The notes under the pieces were generated by a model. That model had not been told where the DNA came from, did not search any database, and was given only the letters and a program-made list of their open reading frames with translations. A stretch of DNA of 64,000 bases from Haematococcus lacustris (taxonomy: Eukaryota; Chlorophyta; Chlorophyceae; Chlamydomonadales; Haematococcaceae), in NCBI GenBank assembly GCA_030144725.1, contig JASKMD010000003.1, positions 17,594,618-17,658,617 on the forward strand. The letters are read 5' to 3'. Positions 12,279 through 22,320 of the stretch are shown here, one piece after another; position 1 is the stretch's first letter; each line of letters starts with the position of its first letter. Made by a program: the position numbers and the translations under genes.

Positions 12279-12640
12279 TAAAGAAAGAAAGAAAGAAAGA
12301 CTACTCCCCCCGAAGCTTCAGGGGGCGTGCACTAAGGAACCGCGCGCCGCTTCTGGTCTTTCACACCATGGGAGGGGCCCCCGCGGGCTGACGTATGCCT
12401 AAAGGGCGCTCTCACAGCACGACACGCCCCGGCTCGGAAACGTGTCTACCCTCCTGAGCTTCATAGGAAATTAGCCTACTCCACTCCAGCTCCCACCCCG
12501 CACGATGGCGGGCACTGCCCTCAAGAGAGATCGATTACGCCAAATATTTCTGGCCCCTTGCGGGTGTCGATCCCCCGGCCTCTCGCAAGAAGAGGGAGGT
12601 TTGTAGCTACTGAACCACACCTGCTGCATGGGGTGCTACT
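12279..12640 (-). mobile_element. tRNA-derived SINE with a Dualen-like 3' tail
   Basis: Reading the minus strand, a tRNA-like head at about 12636-12556 has a D-arm (GGTT...AACC) containing a box A (TGGTTCAGTAG). It is followed by a perfect anticodon stem (CCTCT/AGAGG around loop TCTTGCG) and a T-arm with box B (GATCGACAC). A body of about 200 bp follows. The tail TTCCTTAGTGCACGCC, then a GC hairpin, then GGAGTAGTCTT, leads into (TTTC)n at 12279-12300. The same tail layout ends the Dualen-like element at 32272-32325. Head, body and LINE-like tail make this a tRNA-type SINE; Chlamydomonas has tRNA-derived SINEs (SINEX). The 3' flank is in the gap, so no target duplication can be checked. Confidence 0.7.
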
Positions 12641-14224
12641 GGCTTCGGGTCCTAACCCGGTTGATAGCGCATGCTTGGTATTCAGCCCGCTGACCCTGCT
12701 GAACTGAGGCTGGGTCAGGGTGAACCTGACTTTGCTGCCGCTGACCGTCAGCTCACCATCGCTCTGAATGGCTGTACAGGTGTCATGGTCAGTGAACTCC
12801 ACCCTGGTCATATTCCTGTTAGGCACATCCGCAGCAGCATGAACAGAGCAGGCCAGGAGGTAGAGAGGGTGGCTAAGGAGCTGCGCGTCCTGAGCCATCT
12901 TCATTCGCAGATACCCTAAGGATTTGAGCAGGGAGGTGGCTGCAGGCCCCTCGGCCCTGTTGGTCAGGACTGCGTTGGCTGCCGGGTCGCTGCAGTAGGC
13001 ATTGCTGCTCATCTTCAATGTAAAGGCCATGGTTGGGGAGGGTGTTTTGGGGAAGAAGAGCAGGGGTCGGGCCTGGGTGGTAGTGCTGCTGGTGGAGGAG
13101 AGGGGCTGGGTGCATGGCAGCATAGAGAGCAGCCCGCCTGTGGATACGGCAGCCCCAATCAGCCCCAGCATGGCAGCTCTGCGGACCTCCTCGTCCTCAT
13201 GGGTGGCTTCCACTGCCAGCTCCATGGTGTCCATTCCTCCCAGTTTGTAGGGCACCTCGTCGAGCTTGTATTCCTCGCAGCCCATGCTGCTCAAGACCGC
13301 ATCGACCTTTCTCAGGATGTCTGCAACCAGGAGCATGGTGTGATTGGCACCCATAGTGTGTTCATGTGGCGGGGTGGCATTGATATCAGGTATCCAGAGC
13401 ATGTGTGGTAAACATTGGATGCGTCCAGCCTTGTCAAGATTTGTGTCAGGCCAGCACGTGTTGTGCAAGTATATGTGCCAAGGTTTGTGCTTTCCTGTTG
13501 CAGGTAAGATTTTGGTATGGTTTCTGCAGCTTGGGATCGTACAGGTGTTACCTTCTTTGAAGGCCGCAGTGAGGTCCTTCAGCACCACCGTCTTGGTGTC
13601 GTAAAGGAAAGTGTACGGGGCCAGGACAGCGGTGTTGACCTTGGCGCGCTCCACTGCAGCTATCGCATCCTCAAACTCCTGGGTGGTGTAGCTGTTGTAC
13701 CGTGTATCCCGAGCGCGGCAGCCAGGGATAGTCGGCGCTGCTGGGCTCTTGTAGGCCTCCCTGGCCTTGGTGAGAAGCTTGGCGTAGACCGGGTTGCTGC
13801 TTGTAAAGATTGCCTTACAGGTGCGCGTGGCATCCAGCAGGGAGTGCGTATTGTCTGAGGTCGATGTCAGTTTGTACTTGACTGCGATCGGGGGGCAGAG
13901 GGCGCCATTCGTAACGTGTCCATCAACGTGGCTTTCCATATGGTAGAGAAATGGGGGCATATTTAGGAGGAAAGTTGGCCAGGGGCCAAGACTGCTTGCG
14001 TAGCTACCGTGGGGCGAACCCTCAACGGCGCCGTGTTGGTCTGACAAGTGCGGGGCTGGGTGGCCACTTGTGCCACCCAAGCTTGCCGCACCCCAGCACC
14101 AACACGCGCACAGCAGCCAAACGCAGGTTAGGATTGCGGCAAGCCTTCTCTTGGGCTTACCGTCTACTTCCATAGCCTGCGTTGAGCGATCCTTACAAGT
14201 CGAGTTTTGCGATTCAACGCTCAT
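12521..14224 (-). CDS. Unrecognised secreted or membrane protein, 3' end replaced by the SINE
   Basis: An open frame of 567 codons starts at 14224, with a second Met at 14173 that directly precedes a signal-like stretch (basic KPKRR, then hydrophobic LAAILTCVWLLCACWCW). N-glycosylation sequons (NHT, NAT, NHT, NMT) and many Cys suggest an exported protein. About two-thirds along, EDEEVRR is followed by AAMLGLIGAAVSTGGLLSML. That basic site plus a Gly/Ala-rich hydrophobic segment resembles the cleavage site and fusion peptide of envelope-type proteins, though it could simply be a membrane helix. The last roughly 40 codons (below 12640) run through the antisense-independent tRNA-like SINE head, so the native C-terminus is lost. 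No known domain recognised. It may be a host gene or part of a mobile element. Confidence 0.5.
   Translation of the reverse strand: MSVESQNSTCKDRSTQAMEVDGKPKRRLAAILTCVWLLCACWCWGAASLGGTSGHPAPHLSDQHGAVEGSPHGSYASSLGPWPTFLLNMPPFLYHMESHVDGHVTNGALCPPIAVKYKLTSTSDNTHSLLDATRTCKAIFTSSNPVYAKLLTKAREAYKSPAAPTIPGCRARDTRYNSYTTQEFEDAIAAVERAKVNTAVLAPYTFLYDTKTVVLKDLTAAFKEGNTCTIPSCRNHTKILPATGKHKPWHIYLHNTCWPDTNLDKAGRIQCLPHMLWIPDINATPPHEHTMGANHTMLLVADILRKVDAVLSSMGCEEYKLDEVPYKLGGMDTMELAVEATHEDEEVRRAAMLGLIGAAVSTGGLLSMLPCTQPLSSTSSTTTQARPLLFFPKTPSPTMAFTLKMSSNAYCSDPAANAVLTNRAEGPAATSLLKSLGYLRMKMAQDAQLLSHPLYLLACSVHAAADVPNRNMTRVEFTDHDTCTAIQSDGELTVSGSKVRFTLTQPQFSRVSGLNTKHALSTGLGPEASSTPCSRCGSVATNLPLLARGRGIDTRKGPEIFGVIDLS
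12556..12636 (-). ncRNA. tRNA-like head of the SINE with box A and box B
   Basis: D, anticodon and T arms are present in order on the minus strand. The acceptor ends do not pair (no complementary 7-bp ends), so it is not a functional tRNA gene. Box A TGGTTCAGTAG and box B GATCGACAC both fit the RNA polymerase III consensus. Confidence 0.65.
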
Positions 14225-14321
14225 TCTGCTGCTCCGAGCGTGCTCGTTAACGTCCTGCTATCAGGAGGTGTAGATGGCGATGCGGAATTTTGCTTCGAAT
14301 TTTCAAACCAGAATTGTCCCA

Positions 14322-15329
14322 GCACTTACCATGCCAAAGGGCGCCCCCCTACGGCCAGCACTTACCATGCCAAAGGGCGCCCCCCCACGGCCAGCACTTA
14401 CCATGCCAAAGGGCGCCCCCCTACGGCAAGCACTTACCATGCCAAAGGGCGCCCCCCCACGGCCAGCACTTACCATGCCAAAGGGCGCCCCCCTACGGCC
14501 AGCACTTACCATGCCAAAGGGCGCCCCCCTACGGCCAGCACTTACCATGCCAAAGGGCGCCCCCCTACGGCCAGCACTTACTATGCCAAAGGACGCCCCC
14601 CTACGGCCAGCACTTACCATGCCAAAGGGCGCCCCCCTACGGCCAGCACTTACCATGCCAAAGGGCGCCCCCCTACGGCCAGCACTTACCATGCCAAAGG
14701 GCGCCCCCCTACGGCCAGCACTTACCATGCCAAAGGGCGCCCCCCTACGGCCAGCACTTACCATGCCAACGGGCGCCCCCCTACGGCCAGCACTTACCAT
14801 GCCAAAGGGCGCCCCCCTACGGCCAGCACTTACCATGCCAAAGGGCGCCCCCCTACGGCCAGCACTTACCATGCCAACGGGCGCCCCCCTACGGCCAGCA
14901 CTTACCATGCCAAAGGGCGCCCCCCCACGGCCAGCACTTACCATGCCAAAGGGCGCCCCCCTACGGCCAGCACTTACCATGCCAAAGGGCGCCCCCCTAC
15001 GGCCAGCACTTACCATGCCAAAGGGCGCCCCCCTACGGCCAGCACTTACCATGCCAAAGGGCGCCCCCCTACGGCCAGCACTTACCATGCCAACGGGCGC
15101 CCCCCTACGGCCAGCACTTACCATGCCAAAGGGCGCCCCCCTACGGCCAGCACTTACCATGCCAAAGGGCGCCCCCCTACGGCCAGCACTTACCATGCCA
15201 ACGGGCGCCCCCCTACGGCCAGCACTTACCATGCCAAAGTGCGCCCCCCTACGGCTAGCACTTACCATGCCAACGGGCGCCCCCCTACGCCCAGTTACCA
15301 CCATGCCAACGGGCGCCCCCCTGCGGCCA
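14322..15329 (+). repeat. 36-bp minisatellite, 28 copies, translatable (12-residue unit)
   Basis: Twenty-eight head-to-tail 36-bp units encode ALTMPKGAPLRP in the plus-strand frame that starts with ATG at 14274. Variants (K to T in several units, LR to PR, one CAPLRL) are mostly single substitutions. Because the unit is a multiple of three and has no stops, several frames on both strands stay open. The plus frame is favoured only because it continues into the next array and then into the non-LTR element's ORF1. Confidence 0.9.
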
Positions 15330-15338
15330 GTTATCACC

Positions 15339-17443
15339 ATGCCAGAAGCGCACGCCCCAGCCATTCATGACTGGCCTGCAGTGACGCAACCACATGCCCT
15401 CTGCCCCACCATGCAGGCTGGTGAGGCTGGCGGAGCACAGCCAGCCCACCGCATGCCAGAAGCGCACGCCCCAGCCATTCATGACTGGCCTGCAGTGACG
15501 CAACCACATGCCCTCTGCCCCACCATGCAGGCTGGTGAGGCTGGCGGAGCACAGCCAGCCCACCGCATGCCAGAAGCGCACGCCCCAGCCATTCATGACT
15601 GGCCTGCAGTGACGCAACCACATGCCCTCTGCCCCACCATGCAGGCTGGTGAGGCTGGCGGAGCACAGCCAGCCCACCGCATGCCAGAAGCGCACGCCCC
15701 AGCCATTCATGACTGGCCTGCAGTGACGCAACCACATGCCCTCTGCCCCACCATGCAGGCTGGTGAGGCTGGCGGAGCACAGCCAGCCCACCGCATGCCA
15801 GAAGCGCACGCCCCAGCCATTCATGACTGGCCTGCAGTGACGCAACCACATGCCCTCTGCCCCACCATGCAGGCTGGTGAGGCTGGCGGAGCACAGCCAG
15901 CCCACCGCATGCCAGAAGCGCACGCCCCAGCCATTCATGACTGGCCTGCAGTGACGCAACCACATGCCCTCTGCCCCACCATGCAGGCTGGTGAGGCTGG
16001 CGGAGCACAGCCAGCCCACCGCATGCCAGAAGCGCACGCCCCAGCCATTCATGACTGGCCTGCAGTGACGCAACCACATGCCCTCTGCCCCACCATGCAG
16101 GCTGGTGAGGCTGGCGGAGCACAGCCAGCCCACCGCATGCCAGAAGCGCACGCCCCAGCCATTCATGACTGGCCTGCAGTGACGCAACCACATGCCCTCC
16201 GCCCCACCATGCAGGCTGGTGAGGCTGGCGGAGCACAGCCAGCCCACCGCATGCCAGAAGCGCACGCCCCAGCCATTAATGACTGGCCTGCAGTGACGCA
16301 ACCACATGCCCTCTGCCCCACCATGCAGGCTGGTGAGGCTGGCGGAGCACAACCAGCCCACCGCATGCCAGAAGCGCACGCCCCAGCCATTCATGACTGG
16401 CCTGCAGTGACGCAACCACATGCCCTCTGCCCCACCATGCAGGCTGGTGAGGCTGGCGGAGCACAGCCAGCCCACCGCATGCCAGAAGCGCACGCCCCAG
16501 CCATTCATGACTGGCCTGCAGTGACGCAACCACATGCCCTCTGCCCCACCATGCAGGCTGGTGAGGCTGGCGGAGCACAGCCAGCCCACCGCATGCCAGA
16601 AGCGCACGCCCCAGCCATTCATGACTGGCCTGCAATGACGCAACCACATGCCCTCTGCCCCACCATGCAGGCTGGTGAGGCTGGCGGAGCACAGCCAACC
16701 CACCGCATGCCAGAAGCGCACGCCCCAGCCATTCATGACTGGCCTGCAGTGACGCAACCACATGCCCTCTGCCCCACCATGCAGGCTGGTGAGGCTGGCG
16801 GAGCACAGCCAGCCCACCGCATGCCAGAAGCGCACGCCCCAGCCATTCATGACTGGCCTGCAGTGACGCAACCACATGCCCTCTGCCCCACCATGCAGGC
16901 TGGTGAGGCTGGCGGAGCACAGCCAGCCCACCGCATGCCAGAAGCGCACGCCCCAGCCATTCATGACTGGCCTGCAGTGACGCAACCACATGCCCTCTGC
17001 CCCACCATGCAGGCTGGTGAGGCTGGCGGAGCACAGCCAGCCCACCGCATGCCAGAAGCGCACGCCCCAGCCATTCATGACTGGCCTGCAGTGACGCAAC
17101 CACATGCCCTCTGCCCCACCATGCAGGCTGGTGAGGCTGGCGGAGCACAGCCAGCCCACCGCATGCCAGAAGCGCACGCCCCAGCCATTCATGACTGGCC
17201 TGCAGTGACGCAACCACATGCCCTCTGCCCCACCATGCAGGCTGGTGAGGCTGGCGGAGCACAGCCAGCCCACCGCATGCCAGAAGCGCACGCCCCAGCC
17301 ATTCATGACTGGCCTGCAGTGACGCAACCACATGCCCTCTGCCCCACCATGCAGGCTGGTGAGGCTGGCGGAGCACAGCCAGCCCACCGCATGCCAGAAG
17401 CGCACGCCCCAGCCATTCATGACTGGCCAGCAGTGACGCAACC
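15339..17443 (+). repeat. 114-bp minisatellite, left block (about 18.5 copies)
   Basis: Near-identical 114-bp units encode a 38-residue repeat beginning MPEAHAPAIHDWPAV and containing HALCPTMQAGEAGG. The array is cut inside a unit by the Copia1 LTR at 17444 and resumes at 22563, in the same phase of the unit. Units differ by only a few substitutions (for example 16200, 16277, 16635 and 16697), implying recent amplification or homogenisation. Confidence 0.95.
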
Positions 17444-17685
17444 TGAAAGAGAAAGAGGCCCTCGCTAAGAGGCAGCGCTTCACCGGACGAACACAGTTAC
17501 ACACTATAGCAAGTATTAAGCCCACCTGAAAGAGAAAGAGGCCCTCGCTAAGAGGCAACGCTTCACCGGACGAACACAGTAAAGCACTACGTCACTGAGC
17601 GGAGCCTAAAACAGAAGTCACACTTGAGATACAGTTAGCTCAACCCCTGATGGGCTGGCTGAACCTAGCATGCCTTGCTCCAACA
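17444..17685 (-). repeat. Copia1 3' LTR
   Basis: On the plus strand it begins TGAAAGAG and ends CCAACA (TG...CA on both strands). The first 54 bases are repeated inside the LTR from 17527. A TGTAA on the minus strand (17497-17501) could serve as the element's poly(A) signal. Confidence 0.95.
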
Positions 17686-17696
17686 CACCCCCTCAG
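17686..17696 (-). other. Copia1 polypurine tract
   Basis: The minus strand reads TGAGGGGGTG immediately before the 3' LTR, where the plus-strand primer for reverse transcription is expected. Confidence 0.75.
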
Positions 17697-17758
17697 GCCA
17701 GGCCATCAGACCTCACAACTTAAAACTGAACACCAAAGCCACTGGGTCTCAGCCTACG

Positions 17759-20700
17759 TCAGAGCTTCACCATCCCCATACCAGCCTTGCAAAAACCAAA
17801 CTTGACAGAAGGCAGAGCCTTGGTGAACACATCAGCCACATTGGCTGCAGAGCCACAGAACTTGAAGACCAGCTCACCACGCGCCACCCGCTCACGCACA
17901 AAATGATGGAGGACATCAATGTGCTTAGAACGAGCAGATGCAATGGGATGCTTGACCAGAGTGAGAGCAGCCTCATTGTCACACATGATGGTGACAGGCT
18001 GCACCACAGCAAAGCCCAGAGACAGATCAGCCAACACACCCCGCAGCCACAGACCCTCCTTCCCTGCTGCTGAGCATGCCATATACTCAGACTCGGTGGT
18101 GCTTGCTGCGACCGTGGGCTGCCGGCGGCTAGACCAGGACACTGCACCCCCATGCAGCATGAACACATGCCCCGTGGTGCTGCGGCGGGTATCTGTGTCA
18201 CCGGCAAAGTCGGCGTCACAGAACCCCACCAGCCCTGCTGAGGCCCCATACATCAGCCCCATGGCTGCTGTGTCAGCCACATAGCGCAGCACCCCGCGCA
18301 GAACCCGCCAGTGCTCCTTGGTAGGAGCAGACATGAACTTGGCGAGCACCCCCACAGCATGTGCGATGTCTGGCCGTGACACCACAGCCAAGTGCTGCAG
18401 ACTGCCGATCACCTCTGCAAAGCTGTGACCCCCCTCTGACTGCTGCTGCACCCCTTCCCGCTGCAGCTGCTCAGCCGTGCTCAGTGGCACAGCCCTGGGT
18501 CTGCTGTCAGCTAGGCCATAGCGGTCTACCACTGACAGAGCGTACTGCTCCTGGCTCAACACCAGCTGACGGGCAGCACGGTCCCGGCTGATGCGCATGC
18601 CCAGAAACTGCTCCACAGGCCCCAGCTGATGGATATCAAACACAGCTGCCAGCTGCTGCTTGACCCACTCGAGCGTCCCCATGTCCCCCTTGCTGACTGC
18701 CAGCAGGCAGTCGTCGACATAGACTGCCAACAGCACCTTGCTGCTGCCCCGCATCATAGTGAACAGGCAGCTGTCTGCAGCTGAGGCTGTGAAACCCAGC
18801 TGCTCCAGCTCCTCCTTGAGACGCGCATGCCAGGCACGCGGAGCCTGGCGCAGGCCATAGAGAGCACGGTGGAGGCGGCAGACTCGCCACGAGCCATCCT
18901 CATACCCGGCAGGCTGGTGCATGTAGATGACCTCTTCGAGCCTGCCATTGAGGAAGGCTGTCTTGACATCCAAATGCTCTAGCTCCATGTCCTCAGCTGC
19001 TGCTACAGCTAGCAGGGCCCGCACCATGGCATGCTTGCTGACCGGGGCATGCAGCTCATGGAAGTCAATGCCCTCCCGCTGCAGAAACCCCTTGACCACC
19101 AGCCTTGCCTTGAACCGCACTATGCTGCCCCGCCCATCCCGCTTGACTGAAAACACCCAGCGGTTATCCAGGGGACGGCACCCCTCGGGCAGCTCAACCA
19201 GCTCCCAAGTGCCATAGCTCAGCAACGACTGCATCTCCTCATCAGCAGCCAATGACCACTGCTCTGACTGCGGCCCAGCCAAAGCCTCCTCAATGGTAGC
19301 TGGAATTGCTGGCCCTTCTGCAGGAAGCTCTGCCACAGCCACAGATCTGACACCAGCGAACTCAGGCTGAATACCCCGCAGCCGGCTGGATTGGCGCAGG
19401 AGGTTTGCAGCACCACTACCTTCCCCACCTGCTGCACCCGCTGCGCCACTGCCTCTGCCAACAGCCTCTGTGCCCCCACCACTACCATCTGCACCGCTGC
19501 CAGCCCCTGCGCTGCTGCTGCTGCCAGCCCCTGCGCTGCTGCCGCTGCCAGCCCCTGCGCTGCTGCCGCTGTCAGCCTCTGCGCTGCTGGTTGCACCACC
19601 TGGTGGTGCTGGCGCACGCTCTAGCGGAGCTGGTACAGCTGCTGGCGGTGCAGGCAACTGCACCTCAACCGGCACATGCACAGCATGCGGCACCAGCACC
19701 CCCGGCTCTGGCTCAGGCTGTGGCAAGAGCATGGCCAGATCTGCCTCCCGGGTGGGCGGCCCCCGGTCAAGCTCATCGAACACCACGTCCTTGGTGATCA
19801 AGAGCTTGCCACCAGGTAGCAGCACCTGGTAAGCCTTGCTGCTCAGCTCATATCCCACAAACACCCCCTGCACCGCTTCACTGCCCAGCTTGCTGCGCAT
19901 GTGCTCGGGCACGTGGGCATACGCCCGTGCCCCGAACACCCGCAACGCTGACAGGTCAGGCCGCACCCCCCAGAACAGCTCCCAGGGAGTGCCCGCCTTG
20001 CCTCGCACCGGGGACAGGTTGCGCACATAGTTGGCAAAGCGCAAGGCATAGGGCCAGAAGTTGACTGAGAGCCCACTGCTGTACAGCAGGCACCGACCCT
20101 TCTCAAACAGCGTGCGGTTTAGGCGTTCTGCGCTGCCATTCTGCTGCGGGCTGTATGGGGCGGTCTGCTGGTGGATGATACCTTTCCCACTGAGGAACTC
20201 CCTGACAGTCTGGTTGACATACTCCGTTCCCCGGTCGCTGCGCAACACCTTGACCTTGCGGCCCCCCTGTGTCTCAAACCACTCGACTGCATCCCTGATG
20301 GCTGCTGGCACCTCTGACTTGGCCTTGAGAAGGGCGATGAGTGACAGCCCACTGTGCTCATCAAGGAAGGTGAGCACAAAGCAGTAGCCAGCAGCATTGG
20401 GAATGTGGAGGGGACCGCACACATCAGTGTGCACAAGGTCGCAGGGTGCCGCAACCCGGGCAGCAAGGGAGGGCAGCGTGTCGGCTACACGCCGGTGCAG
20501 CTTGCCCGCTGCACAGCCAGGACACACCCCACTGCCTGCTGCTCTGCACTGCCCCGCGCTGAGTTCCACCCCTTCCACCATTCCCTTGCTGATCATGTCA
20601 CCAATGGCCCGGTAACTAAGGTGGCCCAGCCTCTCATGCAGCAACTGCGGTGTAACCGCAGTCACAGCTTGCGCTGAGGCGGGCGGCTCACATGCCACCA

Positions 20701-21859
20701 CAGCAGGCTGCGCGCTACCGCTGAGCTGATACTGCCTTCCAACCACCCTGCCCTTGACCAGCTCCCCCTTGCTGGACACCATGGTGATGGTGTCAGCTGT
20801 TTGCCTGATCTCCCAGCCTTTCTGAGCTGCTGCGAGGGTGGAGAAATAGTTGGTGCTGGCCTCAGGAGCCCACAACACATCCTGCAGCTCCATCCTCACC
20901 CCATCCACTGCCAGCCGCACCCTGCCCTTCCCATAGGCATACAGCTGCACTGAGCTCTTGCCCAGTCCCATAGGGACTGGCTGCGCAAACCCTTGATACC
21001 CATGCAAAAGGGAGCGCTCAGGAGTAATGTGGTGACTAGCCCCAGAATCTGCCACCCACACCCTCATGCTGCTGTCCAGCTGCTGGGTAGAGGCAACAGC
21101 TAGCAAGGCTGGCTCTGCAGCTGGCTCAGGGGCAAGGGAGGCATGCTTGTCAACCACACAGGGCAGCATGGGGGAGAGCCCTACTGCATGGCTCCAACAG
21201 CATGTCATGTCCCCACAGCTGACCACACTGCCCCCTTCTGTGCTGCTGCTGTGCACATCAGCCCCACCCACTCCCACACCTGCCTCAGCAGGCATGCAGG
21301 CAGGCAAGGGGGGGGCTGTGCCAGCCACATGGCTGAGTGTGCTCGCATGCACAGCAGCAAGGGTGACGCTGGATAGCCCGGCTGACCCACTGCTGCTCTT
21401 GCCCGCACCAGCCCAACCACCCGCACCACCCCCGCTTGCACCACCACCCTCACCACCAGCCCCACGCCCCGCCATACCACCATCTCGTGCGGGGTCTGGG
21501 CAGTCTCGTGCATAGTGGCCACGCTTGCCACATTTGAAGCACTTGACGTTAGCGGCTGCCCGTGGGCGTGGCGGTGCGGTTGAGGATGAGGAGGAGGCTG
21601 CCGGCACGGCAGCCGGCTGCGTGCGGCTGCTGCTGCTGCCGCTGCTGCTGCTGCCACCCCCACCACCCCCACCCTTGCCCCGGAGACGCACTGCAGCCAG
21701 CTGGGCTGACACTCCAGCCTGCTGCGCACGGGATTCTGCAATCTGCAGCGTGCGCTTGACTTCGGTGAGGGAGAGCGGGGAGCGCAGAGACCCAAATGTG
21801 ATGAAGTCCCTTGCATTCTCATACTGCGGCAGGGGAGGCATGGCCTTCAACAAGGCCAT
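17759..21859 (-). CDS. Copia1 gag-pol polyprotein (main part): zinc knuckle, protease, integrase, RT, RNase H
   Basis: A 1366-codon frame. In order it shows the end of gag; a CCHC knuckle CFKCGKRGHYARDC (about residue 115); aspartic protease ADSGASHHI (about 275); the pre-integrase HHCC region (H...H...CPGC); an integrase core with HTDVCGPLH, DRGTEY and SPQQNGSAERLN (D, D, E triad); RT with KTAFLNG and the catalytic YVDD; and RNase H with CDADFAGD and the late TTESEYMA and KHIDVLHHF blocks. The start shown is only the first Met after the gag frameshift. The true protein begins upstream in the other gag frame. Length and motifs look intact, so the copy may be active apart from the frameshift. 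Confidence 0.95.
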   Translation of the reverse strand: MALLKAMPPLPQYENARDFITFGSLRSPLSLTEVKRTLQIAESRAQQAGVSAQLAAVRLRGKGGGGGGGSSSSGSSSSRTQPAAVPAASSSSSTAPPRPRAAANVKCFKCGKRGHYARDCPDPARDGGMAGRGAGGEGGGASGGGAGGWAGAGKSSSGSAGLSSVTLAAVHASTLSHVAGTAPPLPACMPAEAGVGVGGADVHSSSTEGGSVVSCGDMTCCWSHAVGLSPMLPCVVDKHASLAPEPAAEPALLAVASTQQLDSSMRVWVADSGASHHITPERSLLHGYQGFAQPVPMGLGKSSVQLYAYGKGRVRLAVDGVRMELQDVLWAPEASTNYFSTLAAAQKGWEIRQTADTITMVSSKGELVKGRVVGRQYQLSGSAQPAVVACEPPASAQAVTAVTPQLLHERLGHLSYRAIGDMISKGMVEGVELSAGQCRAAGSGVCPGCAAGKLHRRVADTLPSLAARVAAPCDLVHTDVCGPLHIPNAAGYCFVLTFLDEHSGLSLIALLKAKSEVPAAIRDAVEWFETQGGRKVKVLRSDRGTEYVNQTVREFLSGKGIIHQQTAPYSPQQNGSAERLNRTLFEKGRCLLYSSGLSVNFWPYALRFANYVRNLSPVRGKAGTPWELFWGVRPDLSALRVFGARAYAHVPEHMRSKLGSEAVQGVFVGYELSSKAYQVLLPGGKLLITKDVVFDELDRGPPTREADLAMLLPQPEPEPGVLVPHAVHVPVEVQLPAPPAAVPAPLERAPAPPGGATSSAEADSGSSAGAGSGSSAGAGSSSSAGAGSGADGSGGGTEAVGRGSGAAGAAGGEGSGAANLLRQSSRLRGIQPEFAGVRSVAVAELPAEGPAIPATIEEALAGPQSEQWSLAADEEMQSLLSYGTWELVELPEGCRPLDNRWVFSVKRDGRGSIVRFKARLVVKGFLQREGIDFHELHAPVSKHAMVRALLAVAAAEDMELEHLDVKTAFLNGRLEEVIYMHQPAGYEDGSWRVCRLHRALYGLRQAPRAWHARLKEELEQLGFTASAADSCLFTMMRGSSKVLLAVYVDDCLLAVSKGDMGTLEWVKQQLAAVFDIHQLGPVEQFLGMRISRDRAARQLVLSQEQYALSVVDRYGLADSRPRAVPLSTAEQLQREGVQQQSEGGHSFAEVIGSLQHLAVVSRPDIAHAVGVLAKFMSAPTKEHWRVLRGVLRYVADTAAMGLMYGASAGLVGFCDADFAGDTDTRRSTTGHVFMLHGGAVSWSSRRQPTVAASTTESEYMACSAAGKEGLWLRGVLADLSLGFAVVQPVTIMCDNEAALTLVKHPIASARSKHIDVLHHFVRERVARGELVFKFCGSAANVADVFTKALPSVKFGFCKAGMGMVKL

Positions 21860-22299
21860 GACCTGCTGGGGCTCGCTGACTTGCTCCTTGACTGCTGTGC
21901 AATCTCCAACAGCCTGCTGTGCACCTGCCCCACAGTCTCACCGGGCTGCATCTGCAAGCTGTTGAGCTGCTCCCACAGCTGATAGCTGTCCGGCTGCTGG
22001 TCCGCCAGCAGGGCTTTCCAGGCTGCAGGTGCTGTCTCGGCTGCCACTACAAGTCGCAAGTAGTGCGACTTGCAGTTGCACAGCAGCCATGCATACGTAC
22101 GCTCACAACGGACTGGGTCTGTGTCCTCGCCAACCATTGCCTTCCACAGCCCGGCCAGCCTCAACTGGCCCATCGCCCCATGTCGCCATTCGACAAACGA
22201 AGTGGCTTCATTCAGGGGCAGTGGCTGTGGCATAAGGACTGCCATCTGTGGCTGCTCGGCTGGAGCGCTGACGTCTGCCTCTGACTTTACCATCGGCAC
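21847..22299 (-). CDS. Copia1 gag N-terminal part, separated from pol by a frameshift
   Basis: A 150-codon frame begins near the PBS. It carries a typical copia gag pattern (EWRHGAMGQLRLAGLWKAM, then YQLWEQLNSLQMQPGETVG). At about 21888 (LLEIAQQ) the gag sense continues in another frame as VKEQVSEPQQVMALLKAM. Because the break is in the middle of gag, upstream of the zinc knuckle, a one-base indel or sequencing error is more likely than programmed frameshifting. Confidence 0.85.
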   Translation of the reverse strand: MPMVKSEADVSAPAEQPQMAVLMPQPLPLNEATSFVEWRHGAMGQLRLAGLWKAMVGEDTDPVRCERTYAWLLCNCKSHYLRLVVAAETAPAAWKALLADQQPDSYQLWEQLNSLQMQPGETVGQVHSRLLEIAQQSRSKSASPSRSWPC

Positions 22300-22306
22300 C
22301 AGTGCC

Positions 22307-22320
22307 GTGGGCCCATAACC
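22307..22320 (-). other. Copia1 primer binding site for the initiator tRNA-Met anticodon arm
   Basis: Directly after the 5' LTR the minus strand reads GGTTATGGGCCCAC, complementary to TGGGCCCATAACC of eukaryotic initiator tRNA-Met. This is the half-tRNA priming used by Drosophila copia, not the usual 3' CCA-end priming. Confidence 0.8.

Noticed and set aside
15285..17558. Long minus-strand frame (757 codons) through the 114-bp array
   Set aside because: It is open only because the unit is a multiple of three without stops. It runs antisense to the frame that joins ORF1, and it runs on into the Copia1 LTR.
21880..21900. Programmed -1 frameshift in Copia1 gag
   Set aside because: The break lies inside gag before the zinc knuckle, with no clear slippery heptamer, so an indel is more likely.
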